Shown here: positions 33,963-42,754 of the stretch, piece after piece
Layout: every line of letters starts with the position of its first letter
How positions within the stretch are numbered: position 1 is the stretch's first letter
From: CAYMEK01 sp964389305
GTDB lineage: Bacteria > Spirochaetota > Spirochaetia > SZUA-6 > DRHE01
Length of the DNA stretch: 64,000 nucleotides
Assembly (NCBI GenBank): GCA_964389305.1
Contig: CAYMEK010000005.1
Coordinates: 1 to 64,000, forward strand
Direction: 5' to 3'
Program-made: the position numbers and the translations under genes
Notes under the pieces: generated by a model
Told to the model about the DNA's origin: nothing
Database searches by the model: none
The model's input: the letters and a program-made list of their open reading frames with translations, nothing else

Positions 33963-35528
33963 ATGAAAGCAGCCGTTATTCTGGCCCATGATATGGGCAC
34001 AACCGGAAACAAAGCTTCGCTGTACGATGCGACAGGACGCTTGGTCGCCACCTACTATCATCCCTACGAGACCTACTATCCCCGGCCGGGTTGGGTGGAG
34101 CAGAGGCCCGCCGATTGGTGGGCCGCGTTTGTTCAGTCGACCAGGCAGGTCATCAAAGCCGCCGGCATCGATGTGGCGCAGATATCCGGAATCTCCTTCA
34201 GCGGCCAGATGATGTCCGGGGTGCCGGTGGACGGGAAAGGGCTCCCGCTCCAGGCGAGCACCTGCATTTGGGCCGACCATCGCAGTCAGAAGGAGGCCGA
34301 GACCATAGCCGGCAAAGTAGGCTGGAGCCGGTATTACGGGGAAACCGGCTCGGGAATGGAGATCGCGATCTATCCTATCGCCAAAATCCTCTGGCTCAAA
34401 GCTAATGCACCGGAGCTGTATAAACAAACGTATATGTTCCTGGGTGTAAAAGACACTATTGTCAACAGGCTGACCGGACGGTTCGTGACGGATTTCTCGG
34501 AAGCTTCGAACACCGGTATGTTCGACATTCATAACCGGGCTTGGGCAAAGGAGATTCTGCAGGAGGTTGGCATCGATCGGGGAAAGCTGCCTGAAGAGAT
34601 CCTGCCGTCCGCCACGGTGGTCGGGAAGGTAACGGCAGCAGCCAGCCAGGAAACCGGCCTGAAGCAGGGGACTCCCGTTGTTCTGGGAGGCGGGGACGTG
34701 GCCTGCGCCGCCCTGGGCGCCGGTGTGATCCGCGAGGGATCGGTATACAACTATATCGGGTCTGCCTCCTGGCTGGCGGTCGCTTCTTCCAAACCCGTGT
34801 TTGACGAAGCCATGAGGCCTTTTTCCCTCTGTCACATGGTGCCGGACATGTACGTCGTACAACTGGCCATGTTCTGCGCCGGCGTAGCGTACAACTGGTT
34901 CAAAGAGCAGTTGTGCTGGCTGGAGAGCGCGTACGCGGACCGCCTGCAGATCGATGCTTTCGAGTTGATGAACAAGGAAGCGGCCTCCTCGACCGCCGGG
35001 GCGAAGGGTCTTATCTTCATACCGGACATGAGACCGGGCGGGGCCCCTCACAACAACCTGAAAACACACGGGGCATTGCTCGGATTGACCCTCTCCCACA
35101 CCAGGGGCGACGTTCTGAGGGCCGTTCTCGAAGGAATAACCTTCAACATCCGCCTCATGAGTGAGGCCATGGAGGCCCGAATCGGCACCCCTTTCAAGGA
35201 GATGCGCCTGATAGGGGGAGGATCGAAAAGCTCACTGTGGAGGGAAATCGAGGCCAGCATCCTGAACAAGCCGGTCAGCACCTTGTCGGCCCAACAGGAA
35301 GCCAACTCCTTCGGGGCGGCGATCACCGCCGGTGTCGCGCTCGGTGTATTCCGGGATTTCCCGGAAGCCGTGCAGAGGTTCATCAAGGTGCAACAGACAA
35401 CTCCACCGGACAGGCAGATGGTGGAGACCTATCGACGACTGTTTCCGCTGTTCAATAAGGGCTACGAGTCGCTGGTTTCACTCAATAGTGACCTGGTAGA
35501 TTTCCGCGATACGCTGCCGCCGAAGTAA
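33963..35528 (+). CDS. FGGY-family carbohydrate kinase, xylulokinase-like (copy 2)
   Basis: 521 aa. Phosphate loop DMGTTGNKASLYD, PGWVEQRPADWWAAF, SFSGQMMSG, catalytic Asp in CIWADHRSQKEAE, VVLGGGDVACAALGAG, and MRLIGGGSKSSLWREIEASI. It starts 18 bases after the GntR gene and precedes the importer, so it should phosphorylate the freshly imported sugar or polyol. It is a paralogue of the kinase at 27048. The precise substrate is not readable from motifs. Confidence 0.94.
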   Translation: MKAAVILAHDMGTTGNKASLYDATGRLVATYYHPYETYYPRPGWVEQRPADWWAAFVQSTRQVIKAAGIDVAQISGISFSGQMMSGVPVDGKGLPLQASTCIWADHRSQKEAETIAGKVGWSRYYGETGSGMEIAIYPIAKILWLKANAPELYKQTYMFLGVKDTIVNRLTGRFVTDFSEASNTGMFDIHNRAWAKEILQEVGIDRGKLPEEILPSATVVGKVTAAASQETGLKQGTPVVLGGGDVACAALGAGVIREGSVYNYIGSASWLAVASSKPVFDEAMRPFSLCHMVPDMYVVQLAMFCAGVAYNWFKEQLCWLESAYADRLQIDAFELMNKEAASSTAGAKGLIFIPDMRPGGAPHNNLKTHGALLGLTLSHTRGDVLRAVLEGITFNIRLMSEAMEARIGTPFKEMRLIGGGSKSSLWREIEASILNKPVSTLSAQQEANSFGAAITAGVALGVFRDFPEAVQRFIKVQQTTPPDRQMVETYRRLFPLFNKGYESLVSLNSDLVDFRDTLPPK

Positions 35529-35603
35529 GGAGGATTCGCAAGGCAAGGATGACGGGTCACGATTCATGGCTCCGGGGTCGAGCCGCAAGCGTGACCAGAT
35601 CGA

Positions 35604-35619
35604 GAGCCGGGTTCGGCTC
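35604..35619 (+). other. Short hairpin before the binding-protein gene
   Basis: GAGCCG-GGTT-CGGCTC, no T-run, 27 bases ahead of the binding-protein ATG. It may stabilise the 5' end of a processed transporter message. Confidence 0.35.
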
Positions 35620-35646
35620 ATAACAAAATATTAAGGAGGATCGTGT

Positions 35647-36867
35647 ATGGCAAAGAAAGGTGGAACAGTAACTGTTACCACGCTGGTTATTACGGCTGTC
35701 GTCGTAGCGGTAGTCGTAGGTGTATTGGTGTACTTTCTCGCTCCCAAGGGCGTTTCGCAGGCCGAGTTTGACAGGCTGAAGAGCGACTACGATGCCCTGA
35801 TGGAGCAGAAAGAGGCTGCGGTCGGGCAAAGGTACGACCTGAACAAGGACACGGCGTTCGAAATCGCCATGGAAAAACACGCCTGGCTCGAATGGTGGAA
35901 CAACGCACCGACCATCTGGCAGTACAGGAAGGACCCGCCCTTTAAAGTGGGCTACATCACCAGTTGGCGCGGCAATCCCTGGCAGGAAGTGAACATCGCC
36001 GAGTTCAAGAGAGAAGTCGAAAGATCTCCGCTGATTACCGAGTATGTTCACATGGACGCCGCTGGATCGGTAGATACCGAGATCAACAACCTCAAGGACA
36101 TGTTCACCATGTGGAAGGCCGGCGACCTGGATGGGATCATTGTCGATCCATTGGACCCCTTGGCTCTTAATGATACCATCGCGGAGATATACGACGCAGG
36201 CTGTCCGATCATACTGTTCAATGACTCGGCGGATACCACGAAATACAACTGCTATATCGGCAACGATCCCTGGACCTTCGGGACCCTCAGCGCCGAGTGG
36301 TTGGCCAAAGAGCTGGACTACAAGGGCAAGATCCTGTTTTTCAGGGGCTTGAAGGGCTATCCGATCGATACGGGAAGGAGCGGCGGCGGCCTGGCGGTTC
36401 TCGAGAATTATCCGGATATCGAAATCGCCGCCATCGAGTATGCCGACTGGTCATACGACAAGGCCAAAAAGAAGTTCACCGACATGGTCGCTGCGCATCC
36501 GGAGTTCGACGGCATCTACTCGGTGGGCGGACAGATGTCTCTGGCGATCATCGACGCCATGGTGGAGTTGGGCATGGACCCCGGCAAATACCCGCATGCC
36601 TCGGAGGACCAGAATGGATTCCTGCAGAAGTGCATAGAGTACAATATCCCGGCCTATGCATCGTGCCATCCCTCCATTTGCAGCGCCATCTCGGTCGATC
36701 TCATGGAAATGATTCTTCAGGGCTACCCTGTGCCCCGCATGTATTTCTATCCGACCCCGGGTATTCCCAAGGAGCAATTCAAGGACTTCGCCCGACCGAA
36801 TGCGCCGGACGGTATCTTCGTGTTCACTCCGTTGCCCGACAAAGTCCTGAACGAGGTAGTCAAATAA
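35647..36867 (+). CDS. Membrane-anchored sugar-binding protein (ribose/xylose type)
   Basis: 406 aa. Instead of a cleaved signal or lipobox there is one uncleaved helix (about 9-32) followed by a short coiled linker (SQAEFDRLKSDYDALMEQK). The periplasmic-binding fold starts about residue 95 (PFKVGYITSWRGNPWQEVNIAEFK) and includes DGIIVDPLDPLALND, PIILFNDSADTTKYNCYIGN and FDGIYSVGGQMSLAIIDAM. It serves the ABC importer encoded directly downstream. AAGGAGG precedes the ATG. A strong hairpin follows the gene. Confidence 0.93.
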   Translation: MAKKGGTVTVTTLVITAVVVAVVVGVLVYFLAPKGVSQAEFDRLKSDYDALMEQKEAAVGQRYDLNKDTAFEIAMEKHAWLEWWNNAPTIWQYRKDPPFKVGYITSWRGNPWQEVNIAEFKREVERSPLITEYVHMDAAGSVDTEINNLKDMFTMWKAGDLDGIIVDPLDPLALNDTIAEIYDAGCPIILFNDSADTTKYNCYIGNDPWTFGTLSAEWLAKELDYKGKILFFRGLKGYPIDTGRSGGGLAVLENYPDIEIAAIEYADWSYDKAKKKFTDMVAAHPEFDGIYSVGGQMSLAIIDAMVELGMDPGKYPHASEDQNGFLQKCIEYNIPAYASCHPSICSAISVDLMEMILQGYPVPRMYFYPTPGIPKEQFKDFARPNAPDGIFVFTPLPDKVLNEVVK

Positions 36868-36873
36868 GAAAGA

Positions 36874-36902
36874 GGCGGTACCCGTGTTCCGCGGGTACCG
36901 CC
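36874..36902 (+). other. Strong intercistronic hairpin in the transporter operon
   Basis: Perfect 11-bp stem GGCGGTACCCG / CGGGTACCGCC with loop TGTTCCG, seven bases after the binding-protein stop. There is no T-run, so it is more likely an mRNA-stabilising element that keeps the binding protein more abundant than the ATPase and permeases. Confidence 0.65.
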
Positions 36903-36955
36903 ATCATTCTGTTCAAAACAGCAAAGCGAACATTCGTCAAAGGGGATTCCAATAC

Positions 36956-38479
36956 ATGGACGGCGTCCTGAGCGTCGAATCGTTGAAGAAAAGTTTTCCC
37001 GGTGTATACGTGCTGAAAGGAATCTCGTTTTCCCTGGAGAAGGGCAAGATCTATGGCCTGGTAGGGGAGAACGGTGCGGGCAAATCCACGCTGGTTAAGA
37101 TACTCATGGGGCTGCACCAACCCGACAGCGGCACCATCACGATCAATGACGAACAGGCATCCATTAAGAATCCCATCCAGGCCCGACAGCAGTACAAGCT
37201 GGACGCCGTGTTCCAGGAGCACGCCCTGATTTCTCAACTCTGCGTGGCCGAAAATCTCTTCCTGGACCGGCTCGATGATTTCTACCGCTACGGCCTGCTG
37301 AACAGGAGAGCGTTGCACGCCCAGGCAAGGGAGGTCATGAAGAAAGTCGACTTCTCTATCGACGTTGCCGCCCCGGCCGGCGACCTCCAGGAAGGCGAAA
37401 AAAGCCTGGTCGAGCTGGCCAAAGCCCTGGAACGCGATCCGGAGGTGCTCATACTGGACGAAATGACCGCGGCGCTCACCAGCCAGGTGGTGAAAGATCT
37501 TTTTCGCATCATGCTCGCCCTCAAAGATCAGGGAAAGACGCTCATCTTCATTTCCCACCGGTTGGAAGAAGTCCTGCAGATATGTGACGAAATCATCGTC
37601 TTGAAAGACGGCAATCTCGAGGGGATCTTAAAAACAGAGGAGAACGGCAGCCTGCCCGCAACACGAAAGAAGATAATCGGCATGATGACCGGCACCGAGA
37701 AAGGGCTCGACTTTCCGCCGAAAGCCGGTCCTCCGGCCGGAGCCGAAGTAGTGCTTTCGATTAGAGGTATCTGCGGCAAATCTCTGAAAAACGTGACTCT
37801 GGAGGTGCGGAAGGGAGAGATCGTAGCCCTGGCCGGTTTACGGGGACAGGGACAGAGCAGCCTACTGCGAGCCATCACGGGATTGGTGTTCCGCTCGCAG
37901 GGGAGCGTAGAGATGTTCGGAACGGCGGTGAGCATCGACAGCCCGAGGCAAGCCATGAAAAACGGGATCTTCTTCGTTTCCGACCGCAGGGATCAGGAAG
38001 AACTGTGGCTTGCTCACGATGTCTGGCTGAACATGTCTCTGGCCAGCGTGAGCTCGCGGTCGAGACTCGGCGTTATCTCCAGATCGAGAGATCGAAAAAC
38101 CGTCGAGGATATGGTGGCTCGATTGAGAATCGCTACCCCGAACGTGGCCAAGATAGTGCGGCAACTCAGCGGCGGGAACCGACAGAAAGTCGTGCTCGGA
38201 AAATATCTCCTGGCAAATCCCAAGATCCTGCTGCTGGATCAACCCACGTTGGGTCTGGACGTTGGAGCCAAAGTCGAAATATACAATCTACTGCGCAAGC
38301 TCGCCGCCTCTGGAATCCCGACACTCACCGTGCTTACGGACCTCGAGGAAGTAATCAACCTCCCGGACAGGATTCTGGTTATGCATGAGGGGGAGATCGT
38401 CAGGGAGTTCAGCGGAATGGACATCAACGAGGAAGAGCTGCTGGACTCGTACTACGGCGGAAGGGAATCGGCACTATGA
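36956..38479 (+). CDS. Sugar ABC importer ATPase, two fused nucleotide-binding domains
   Basis: 507 aa from ATG 36956 (AAAGGGG upstream). Domain 1 has Walker A GENGAGKST, signature LQEGEKSLVELAKAL and Walker B VLILDEMTAAL. Domain 2 has a degenerate Walker A (GLRGQGQSS, no Lys), a good signature LSGGNRQKVVLG, and LLLDQPTLGLDV, where Gln replaces the catalytic Glu. A degenerate second P-loop is usual for RbsA/XylG/MglA proteins, but the Gln is a further change, so domain 1 must drive hydrolysis. Confidence 0.93.
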   Translation: MDGVLSVESLKKSFPGVYVLKGISFSLEKGKIYGLVGENGAGKSTLVKILMGLHQPDSGTITINDEQASIKNPIQARQQYKLDAVFQEHALISQLCVAENLFLDRLDDFYRYGLLNRRALHAQAREVMKKVDFSIDVAAPAGDLQEGEKSLVELAKALERDPEVLILDEMTAALTSQVVKDLFRIMLALKDQGKTLIFISHRLEEVLQICDEIIVLKDGNLEGILKTEENGSLPATRKKIIGMMTGTEKGLDFPPKAGPPAGAEVVLSIRGICGKSLKNVTLEVRKGEIVALAGLRGQGQSSLLRAITGLVFRSQGSVEMFGTAVSIDSPRQAMKNGIFFVSDRRDQEELWLAHDVWLNMSLASVSSRSRLGVISRSRDRKTVEDMVARLRIATPNVAKIVRQLSGGNRQKVVLGKYLLANPKILLLDQPTLGLDVGAKVEIYNLLRKLAASGIPTLTVLTDLEEVINLPDRILVMHEGEIVREFSGMDINEEELLDSYYGGRESAL

Positions 38480-39426
38480 AGCCAACAACTAGAATAAAAA
38501 AAGCCCTGGGGAAAGGGTACATCTATGTCGTCCTGATCCTCTTGTGGCTGGCAGCCTCCGCCGTCTCCCCCTACTTCCGAACCCTGTCGACCTTTTCCAA
38601 CATCATAGTGAGTGCGGTGCCCATCGCTCTGATCGGACTGGCGCAGACCTTTGTGGTCCTCAGCCAGGGATTTGACCTGTCGGTAGGGGCAGTCGCGAGC
38701 CTGGCTACCGCAATTGCCTCGGTGACCATGCAGGAGGGCCTGCTGCCGGCCTTCCTCCTGGTGCTGATTGCCGCCCTGGTGGTAGGCCTGGTGAATGGAT
38801 TGGGAATCACCAGGCTCAACATCAATCCCTTTATCATGACCTTGAGCATGATGTTCTTGCTCACCGGTATCAACCTGCTGATCAGGCCGAGCCCTGGCGG
38901 CTACATTCCCGAAGGGTACAAGCAGTTTCTCCTCTATCATGTAGGTGACTTCCCGTTGGTTCCTTTCTGTATTCTGGCGGCTACGGCGCTGGTCGGGATC
39001 ACCGTTCTCCAGAAGAGGAAATTTGGCAGGGAAGTCTATGCCGTGGGAGGAGATGCCGGCAATGCCCGGATGTCCGGTGTCAAGGTCGAAGCCACCAGGG
39101 TCAAGGTGTATATCGTGAGCGCGGTTGCCTCGGCACTGGCCGGGCTCTTCATCGCCGCCCGCATCGGCAGCGGCAACGCCGAAGCGGGAGCCCCCTATCT
39201 GTTCGACTCCTTCACCACGGTTTTTATGGGTGGAACGCTGGTCACGGGAGGGGTCGGGGGGTACAGCGGAACCCTGGCTGCTTCGTTGATCATCGCCTCG
39301 GTCGGACGCGTGCTGCAATTCCTCGGCATCACCATCTGGTATCATTTCATAGTCAAAGGCGTCCTGCTGGCCAGCGTGGCCGGCGTTCAGCTCTACCTGG
39401 TAACAAAGGCACGGGAACGGCAATGA
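38476..39426 (+). CDS. Sugar ABC importer permease 1 (RbsC/XylH type)
   Basis: 316 aa with about 9-10 helices: IYVVLILLWLAASAVSP, ALIGLAQTFVVLSQGFDLSVGAVASL, and the conserved NARMSGVKVEATRVKVYIVS loop near residue 195-215. Its ATG overlaps the ATPase stop (ATGA) and its stop overlaps the next permease start. With the second permease it probably forms a heterodimeric channel. Confidence 0.93.
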   Translation: MKPTTRIKKALGKGYIYVVLILLWLAASAVSPYFRTLSTFSNIIVSAVPIALIGLAQTFVVLSQGFDLSVGAVASLATAIASVTMQEGLLPAFLLVLIAALVVGLVNGLGITRLNINPFIMTLSMMFLLTGINLLIRPSPGGYIPEGYKQFLLYHVGDFPLVPFCILAATALVGITVLQKRKFGREVYAVGGDAGNARMSGVKVEATRVKVYIVSAVASALAGLFIAARIGSGNAEAGAPYLFDSFTTVFMGGTLVTGGVGGYSGTLAASLIIASVGRVLQFLGITIWYHFIVKGVLLASVAGVQLYLVTKARERQ

Positions 39427-40385
39427 AGAAAACCGTACAGGTTCCTCCGAATATGGCGCAACCGCTCATCATGATCCTGGCCCTGGCGGTAATCATGGCG
39501 ATAGCCGGGGTCCTGACTCCCGGATTCCTGACCTTCCGGCATATCTCTACGGTCCTGTACTGCAACACCATGCTCGGGATCCTGGCGCTGGCGCAAACGC
39601 TGGTTCTGCTTTCCGGCGGGATCGACATGTCGATCGGCTCGATCTATTGGATCACCATCATGACCGGAGCAATGCTCATGGCGGAGGGCAGCTTTGTCCT
39701 GCCCGCCGTTTTCTGTATCGCCCTCGGCGTTATGATCGGTCTGGTCAATGGAGTCGGAATATCGGTATTTAAAATCCCCCCCGTGGTGATGACCCTGGCC
39801 ATGATGGTAATTCTGACCGGCGTCCTCTATGTAACAACGGGCGGTGGAGGACGGGGAAGGGCGGCGCCGGTGCTCATTGAGCTGAGCACGGGCAGGGTGG
39901 CCGGAATCGCCATCATCACGATTGTCTGGATAGCTCTTAGTGTGCTCTTTTTCCTCATCCTGCGCCATACCTCTTTCGGCTGGAAGGTACGCGCCTTGGG
40001 CTGCAATCTGACCGCCTGCCATCTCTCCGGCATTCGCTATCTAAGGGTTCAAAGCTGCGTGTATATGCTCAGCGGTTTACTGGCGGCGGTAGCGGGATTG
40101 TTCTATCTCGGCTGGGCTAGAACACCCTACCCGACCTTTCAGAGCGGAGCCGGGGTCGGGGCCGACCTGTCCCTGCAGTCGATCGCCGCCGTCATCATCG
40201 GGGGTACGCTGTTCACCGGTGGGCGGGGAGGGGTGGAAAGAACTTTCCTCGGCGTTCTGGTTGTGTCCGTGCTTTTCAGCATTTTGAGCATGCTGGGATT
40301 GGGCGTGGAATGGCAGATCATACTGAACGGTCTGATCATCCTTACGATCGTCGGCATCTATAGCCGCCTGCAAAACAATCTCTAG
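39423..40385 (+). CDS. Sugar ABC importer permease 2 (RbsC/XylH type)
   Basis: 320 aa, same family as permease 1: LGILALAQTLVLLSGGIDMSIGSIYWI, NGVGISVFKIPPVVMTLAMM, ACHLSGIRYLRVQSCVYMLSG. It ends the rightward operon. Its TAG stop and the TAG of the convergent iorB gene share the palindrome CTAG at 40382-40385, leaving no room for a terminator between the two operons. Confidence 0.93.
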   Translation: MKKTVQVPPNMAQPLIMILALAVIMAIAGVLTPGFLTFRHISTVLYCNTMLGILALAQTLVLLSGGIDMSIGSIYWITIMTGAMLMAEGSFVLPAVFCIALGVMIGLVNGVGISVFKIPPVVMTLAMMVILTGVLYVTTGGGGRGRAAPVLIELSTGRVAGIAIITIVWIALSVLFFLILRHTSFGWKVRALGCNLTACHLSGIRYLRVQSCVYMLSGLLAAVAGLFYLGWARTPYPTFQSGAGVGADLSLQSIAAVIIGGTLFTGGRGGVERTFLGVLVVSVLFSILSMLGLGVEWQIILNGLIILTIVGIYSRLQNNL

Positions 40386-40963
40386 CCCGCCGAGCCGCTA
40401 ACCTGTCTTCCCAGCCGGAAGGCCTCGAGGTTCCTCTGCACCACGTTTTTTCCTTTGCGAGCGAAAAAATCTTCGATGGCTGCGACCAGGCTCTCCTGCT
40501 TTACCGGCAGGTAGCCGGCCGCCGCGCCCACCATGACCATGTTGGTGCAGCGGCTCGAGCCGGCCTGGCGGGCCAGCGCGGAAGCTTCGATCAGGCGGGC
40601 TCGGGGCAGGGCGCGTATCGCGGAGTAGATCTTCTCCGGCTGCGGATAGTCGGATATGTTCTCCAGCGGATCGGCGGAGCTTACCAGCACTCCCCGGGCT
40701 TCCAGGTAGGAAAGGTAGCGCAGCGCCTCGAGGGGCTCCATACTCAGCACCATCTGGGCGCTTGCCTGGCCGATCAGATCGCTGACAATGAGGCGGTCCG
40801 AGAGGCGCAGGTGCGCCTGGACCGCTCCTCCCCTCTGGGCCATGCCGTGCACCTCCGACTGGCGCACCTTCAGGCCATCGCTCATAGCTCCCAGGGCGAT
40901 GATCGCTGCCACGGACAGCACCCCCTGTCCTCCCACTCCGGCCAGAATCAGGTCGTACTTCAC
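40382..40963 (-). CDS. iorB: Indolepyruvate:ferredoxin oxidoreductase, beta subunit
   Basis: 193 aa from a GTG that overlaps the iorA stop (GTGA), with AGGAGG ahead. It is a gamma-type domain: LILAGVGGQGVLSVAAIIAL, VRQSEVHGMAQRGGAVQAHL, and TNMVMVGAAAGYLP. It pairs with IorA to oxidise aryl pyruvates from aromatic amino acids to aryl acetyl-CoA, reducing ferredoxin. Convergent with the sugar permease gene. Confidence 0.94.
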   Translation of the reverse strand: MKYDLILAGVGGQGVLSVAAIIALGAMSDGLKVRQSEVHGMAQRGGAVQAHLRLSDRLIVSDLIGQASAQMVLSMEPLEALRYLSYLEARGVLVSSADPLENISDYPQPEKIYSAIRALPRARLIEASALARQAGSSRCTNMVMVGAAAGYLPVKQESLVAAIEDFFARKGKNVVQRNLEAFRLGRQVSGSAG

Positions 40964-42582
40964 CGCAGCGCCTCCTGTTTCTTCCTTTTCTTGAGGGTCT
41001 GGATGCAGTCCCGGAGGGCGATGATCACCGAGACCCCCTCGTGCTCCATCTCGCTCTTGATGACCGCGGCGTTCTCCTCGGTGTGTTTGCGCAGCGGCAC
41101 GACCAGCCTGACATGCTCCCGCTCCACGCCCAGCCCCAGTACCAGCCGCTCCAGCCGGGAAGAGCTCAAGATAGTCTGCTGCCCCCCGGTCATGGCCGTG
41201 GTGCTGTTGTCCAGGATGATCAGGGTCAGGTTGGCGCCGGAGGACACGGCGTCGACCAGGGGAGAGATCCCCGAGTGCAGGAAGGTGCTGTCCCCGATGA
41301 CGGCCACCACGGGATGAAAGCCGGCCTGGGCCGCTCCCTTGGCCATGCCCACCGAAGCGCCCATGCAGAGGCAGGTCTCGATGGCCTGGTGAGGGGGCAG
41401 GTAGCCCAGAGTGTAGCAGCCGATGTCTGAGGTAACCAGCTTCCGCTCGCTGGATGCCAGGGCCAGGTTCAGGGCGTCGAAGCTGTCCCGGTGCGGGCAA
41501 CCGGCACAGAGCTGGGGAGGCCGTCCGGGAACAGGCAGGAGGGAAGCAACCGGTCCGGGTGCTTCTATCCCCCGCTTGGGCTCGAGGCCCAGGATGCCCC
41601 GCACATTGTCCGGGGTCAGCTCCCCCGTTCGAGGCAGCCGGCCGTCTTCCTTGCCGGAGATCTCCACCGGGGCAGGCAGGATTCCCCTTAAAAGCCTCTC
41701 CACGAAGGGAAACCCCTCCTCGATCACCACGATCCTTTTAACCGTTTCTGCCAGGCGCCGCACCTTGGCGGCCGGGATCGGGTAGACGCTGATGTGCAGA
41801 TGCGAAGGCTTTACCGGGAGCTCCTCCCTGCTCTCCATGTAGTAGTTCCAGCCCAGGCCGGCGGTGATAACGCCGAACTCGCCGAAATCCTCGTTCAGCT
41901 CCAGGGTGTTGTGCGGCGAGCTCTCCGAGTAGGCCAGGAACTCCCCCTGCCTCTCCAGGAGCCGGGCCCAGAGCTTGCGGGCGGTCACCGGAAGCAGCAT
42001 CCAGCCTGCCCTGTCGCCGGATTTCTCCAGACGGTTCTGAGCACGTCGCTCTCCTGTGTTGACCACCGCCCGGGAGTGGGCGATCCTGGTGGTCAGCCTC
42101 ACCATCACCGGAATCTGGAAGCGCTCGGAAAGCTCGAAGGCCTCGCGGGTCATCTCGTACACTTCCTGCTGGTCTCTTGGCTCCAGGCAGACGACCCGGG
42201 CGAAATCGGCGTAGAAACGGCTGTCCTGCTCGTTCTGGGACGAATGCATACCCGGGTCATCGGCCACGGCCAGGACCAGCCCGCCGTGGATGGCCAGCAG
42301 CGCCGAGTTGATGAACGGATCGGCGGCCACGTTCAGACCCACGTGCTTCATGCTGACCAGAGCCCTTCTGCCCACCAGGGAAACCCCCACCGCCGTCTCG
42401 TAGGCCGTCTTCTCGTTCGAGCACCATTCGGCCGTGAAGTCCCCGTACTTCGGGGCGGCGGCCTGCAGGTATTCCATGATTTCCGAAGAGGGCGTGCCTG
42501 GATAGGCGTAGGCTGCCGTGATCCCCGCGTCGATTGCCCCCATGGCCAGGGCTTCGTCTCCCAAAAGGACCATCTCAGGCAT
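40960..42582 (-). CDS. iorA: Indolepyruvate:ferredoxin oxidoreductase, alpha subunit lacking the C-terminal ferredoxin domain
   Basis: 540 aa from ATG 42582 (AAGGAG six bases ahead). Pyrimidine-binding domain at the start (LLGDEALAMGAIDAGITAAYAYPGTP) and TPP domain near residues 370-480 (CAGCPHRD, GDSTFLHSGI, LDNSTTAMTGGQ). Typical IorA (about 600-640 aa) ends with two [4Fe-4S] binding motifs. This one stops at TLKKRKKQEALR with none. Electrons must leave by another ferredoxin or the internal Cys. Confidence 0.93.
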   Translation of the reverse strand: MPEMVLLGDEALAMGAIDAGITAAYAYPGTPSSEIMEYLQAAAPKYGDFTAEWCSNEKTAYETAVGVSLVGRRALVSMKHVGLNVAADPFINSALLAIHGGLVLAVADDPGMHSSQNEQDSRFYADFARVVCLEPRDQQEVYEMTREAFELSERFQIPVMVRLTTRIAHSRAVVNTGERRAQNRLEKSGDRAGWMLLPVTARKLWARLLERQGEFLAYSESSPHNTLELNEDFGEFGVITAGLGWNYYMESREELPVKPSHLHISVYPIPAAKVRRLAETVKRIVVIEEGFPFVERLLRGILPAPVEISGKEDGRLPRTGELTPDNVRGILGLEPKRGIEAPGPVASLLPVPGRPPQLCAGCPHRDSFDALNLALASSERKLVTSDIGCYTLGYLPPHQAIETCLCMGASVGMAKGAAQAGFHPVVAVIGDSTFLHSGISPLVDAVSSGANLTLIILDNSTTAMTGGQQTILSSSRLERLVLGLGVEREHVRLVVPLRKHTEENAAVIKSEMEHEGVSVIIALRDCIQTLKKRKKQEALR

Positions 42583-42619
42583 GAACAACTCCTTCGCCTT
42601 CTAAATCTTCGACTCTCGC

Positions 42620-42648
42620 ATCATACATGCTCTATCCGTAGGAATCAA
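42620..42648 (-). promoter_or_regulatory. Promoter of iorAB
   Basis: Minus-strand TTGATT (42643-42648), 17 bases, TATGAT (42620-42625), 38 bases ahead of the iorA ATG. Confidence 0.65.
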
Positions 42649-42692
42649 TACGCAAACTCCAGCGATTTACTAATCTTATTAGAGTTCCTGGC

Positions 42693-42731
42693 TTGTTTAA
42701 TAAATATTATTTGTTATAATTGATAATTATA
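42693..42731 (+). promoter_or_regulatory. Promoter and palindromic operator of the Lrp gene
   Basis: TTGTTT (42693-42698), 16 bases, TATAAT (42715-42720). The -10 box is part of a perfect inverted repeat TATAATT-GAT-AATTATA (42715-42731), a good Lrp/AsnC autoregulation site. The surrounding 40 bases are AT-rich, as preferred by Lrp proteins. Confidence 0.6.
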
Positions 42732-42754
42732 CGACTTATATCCGGAGATATCCG

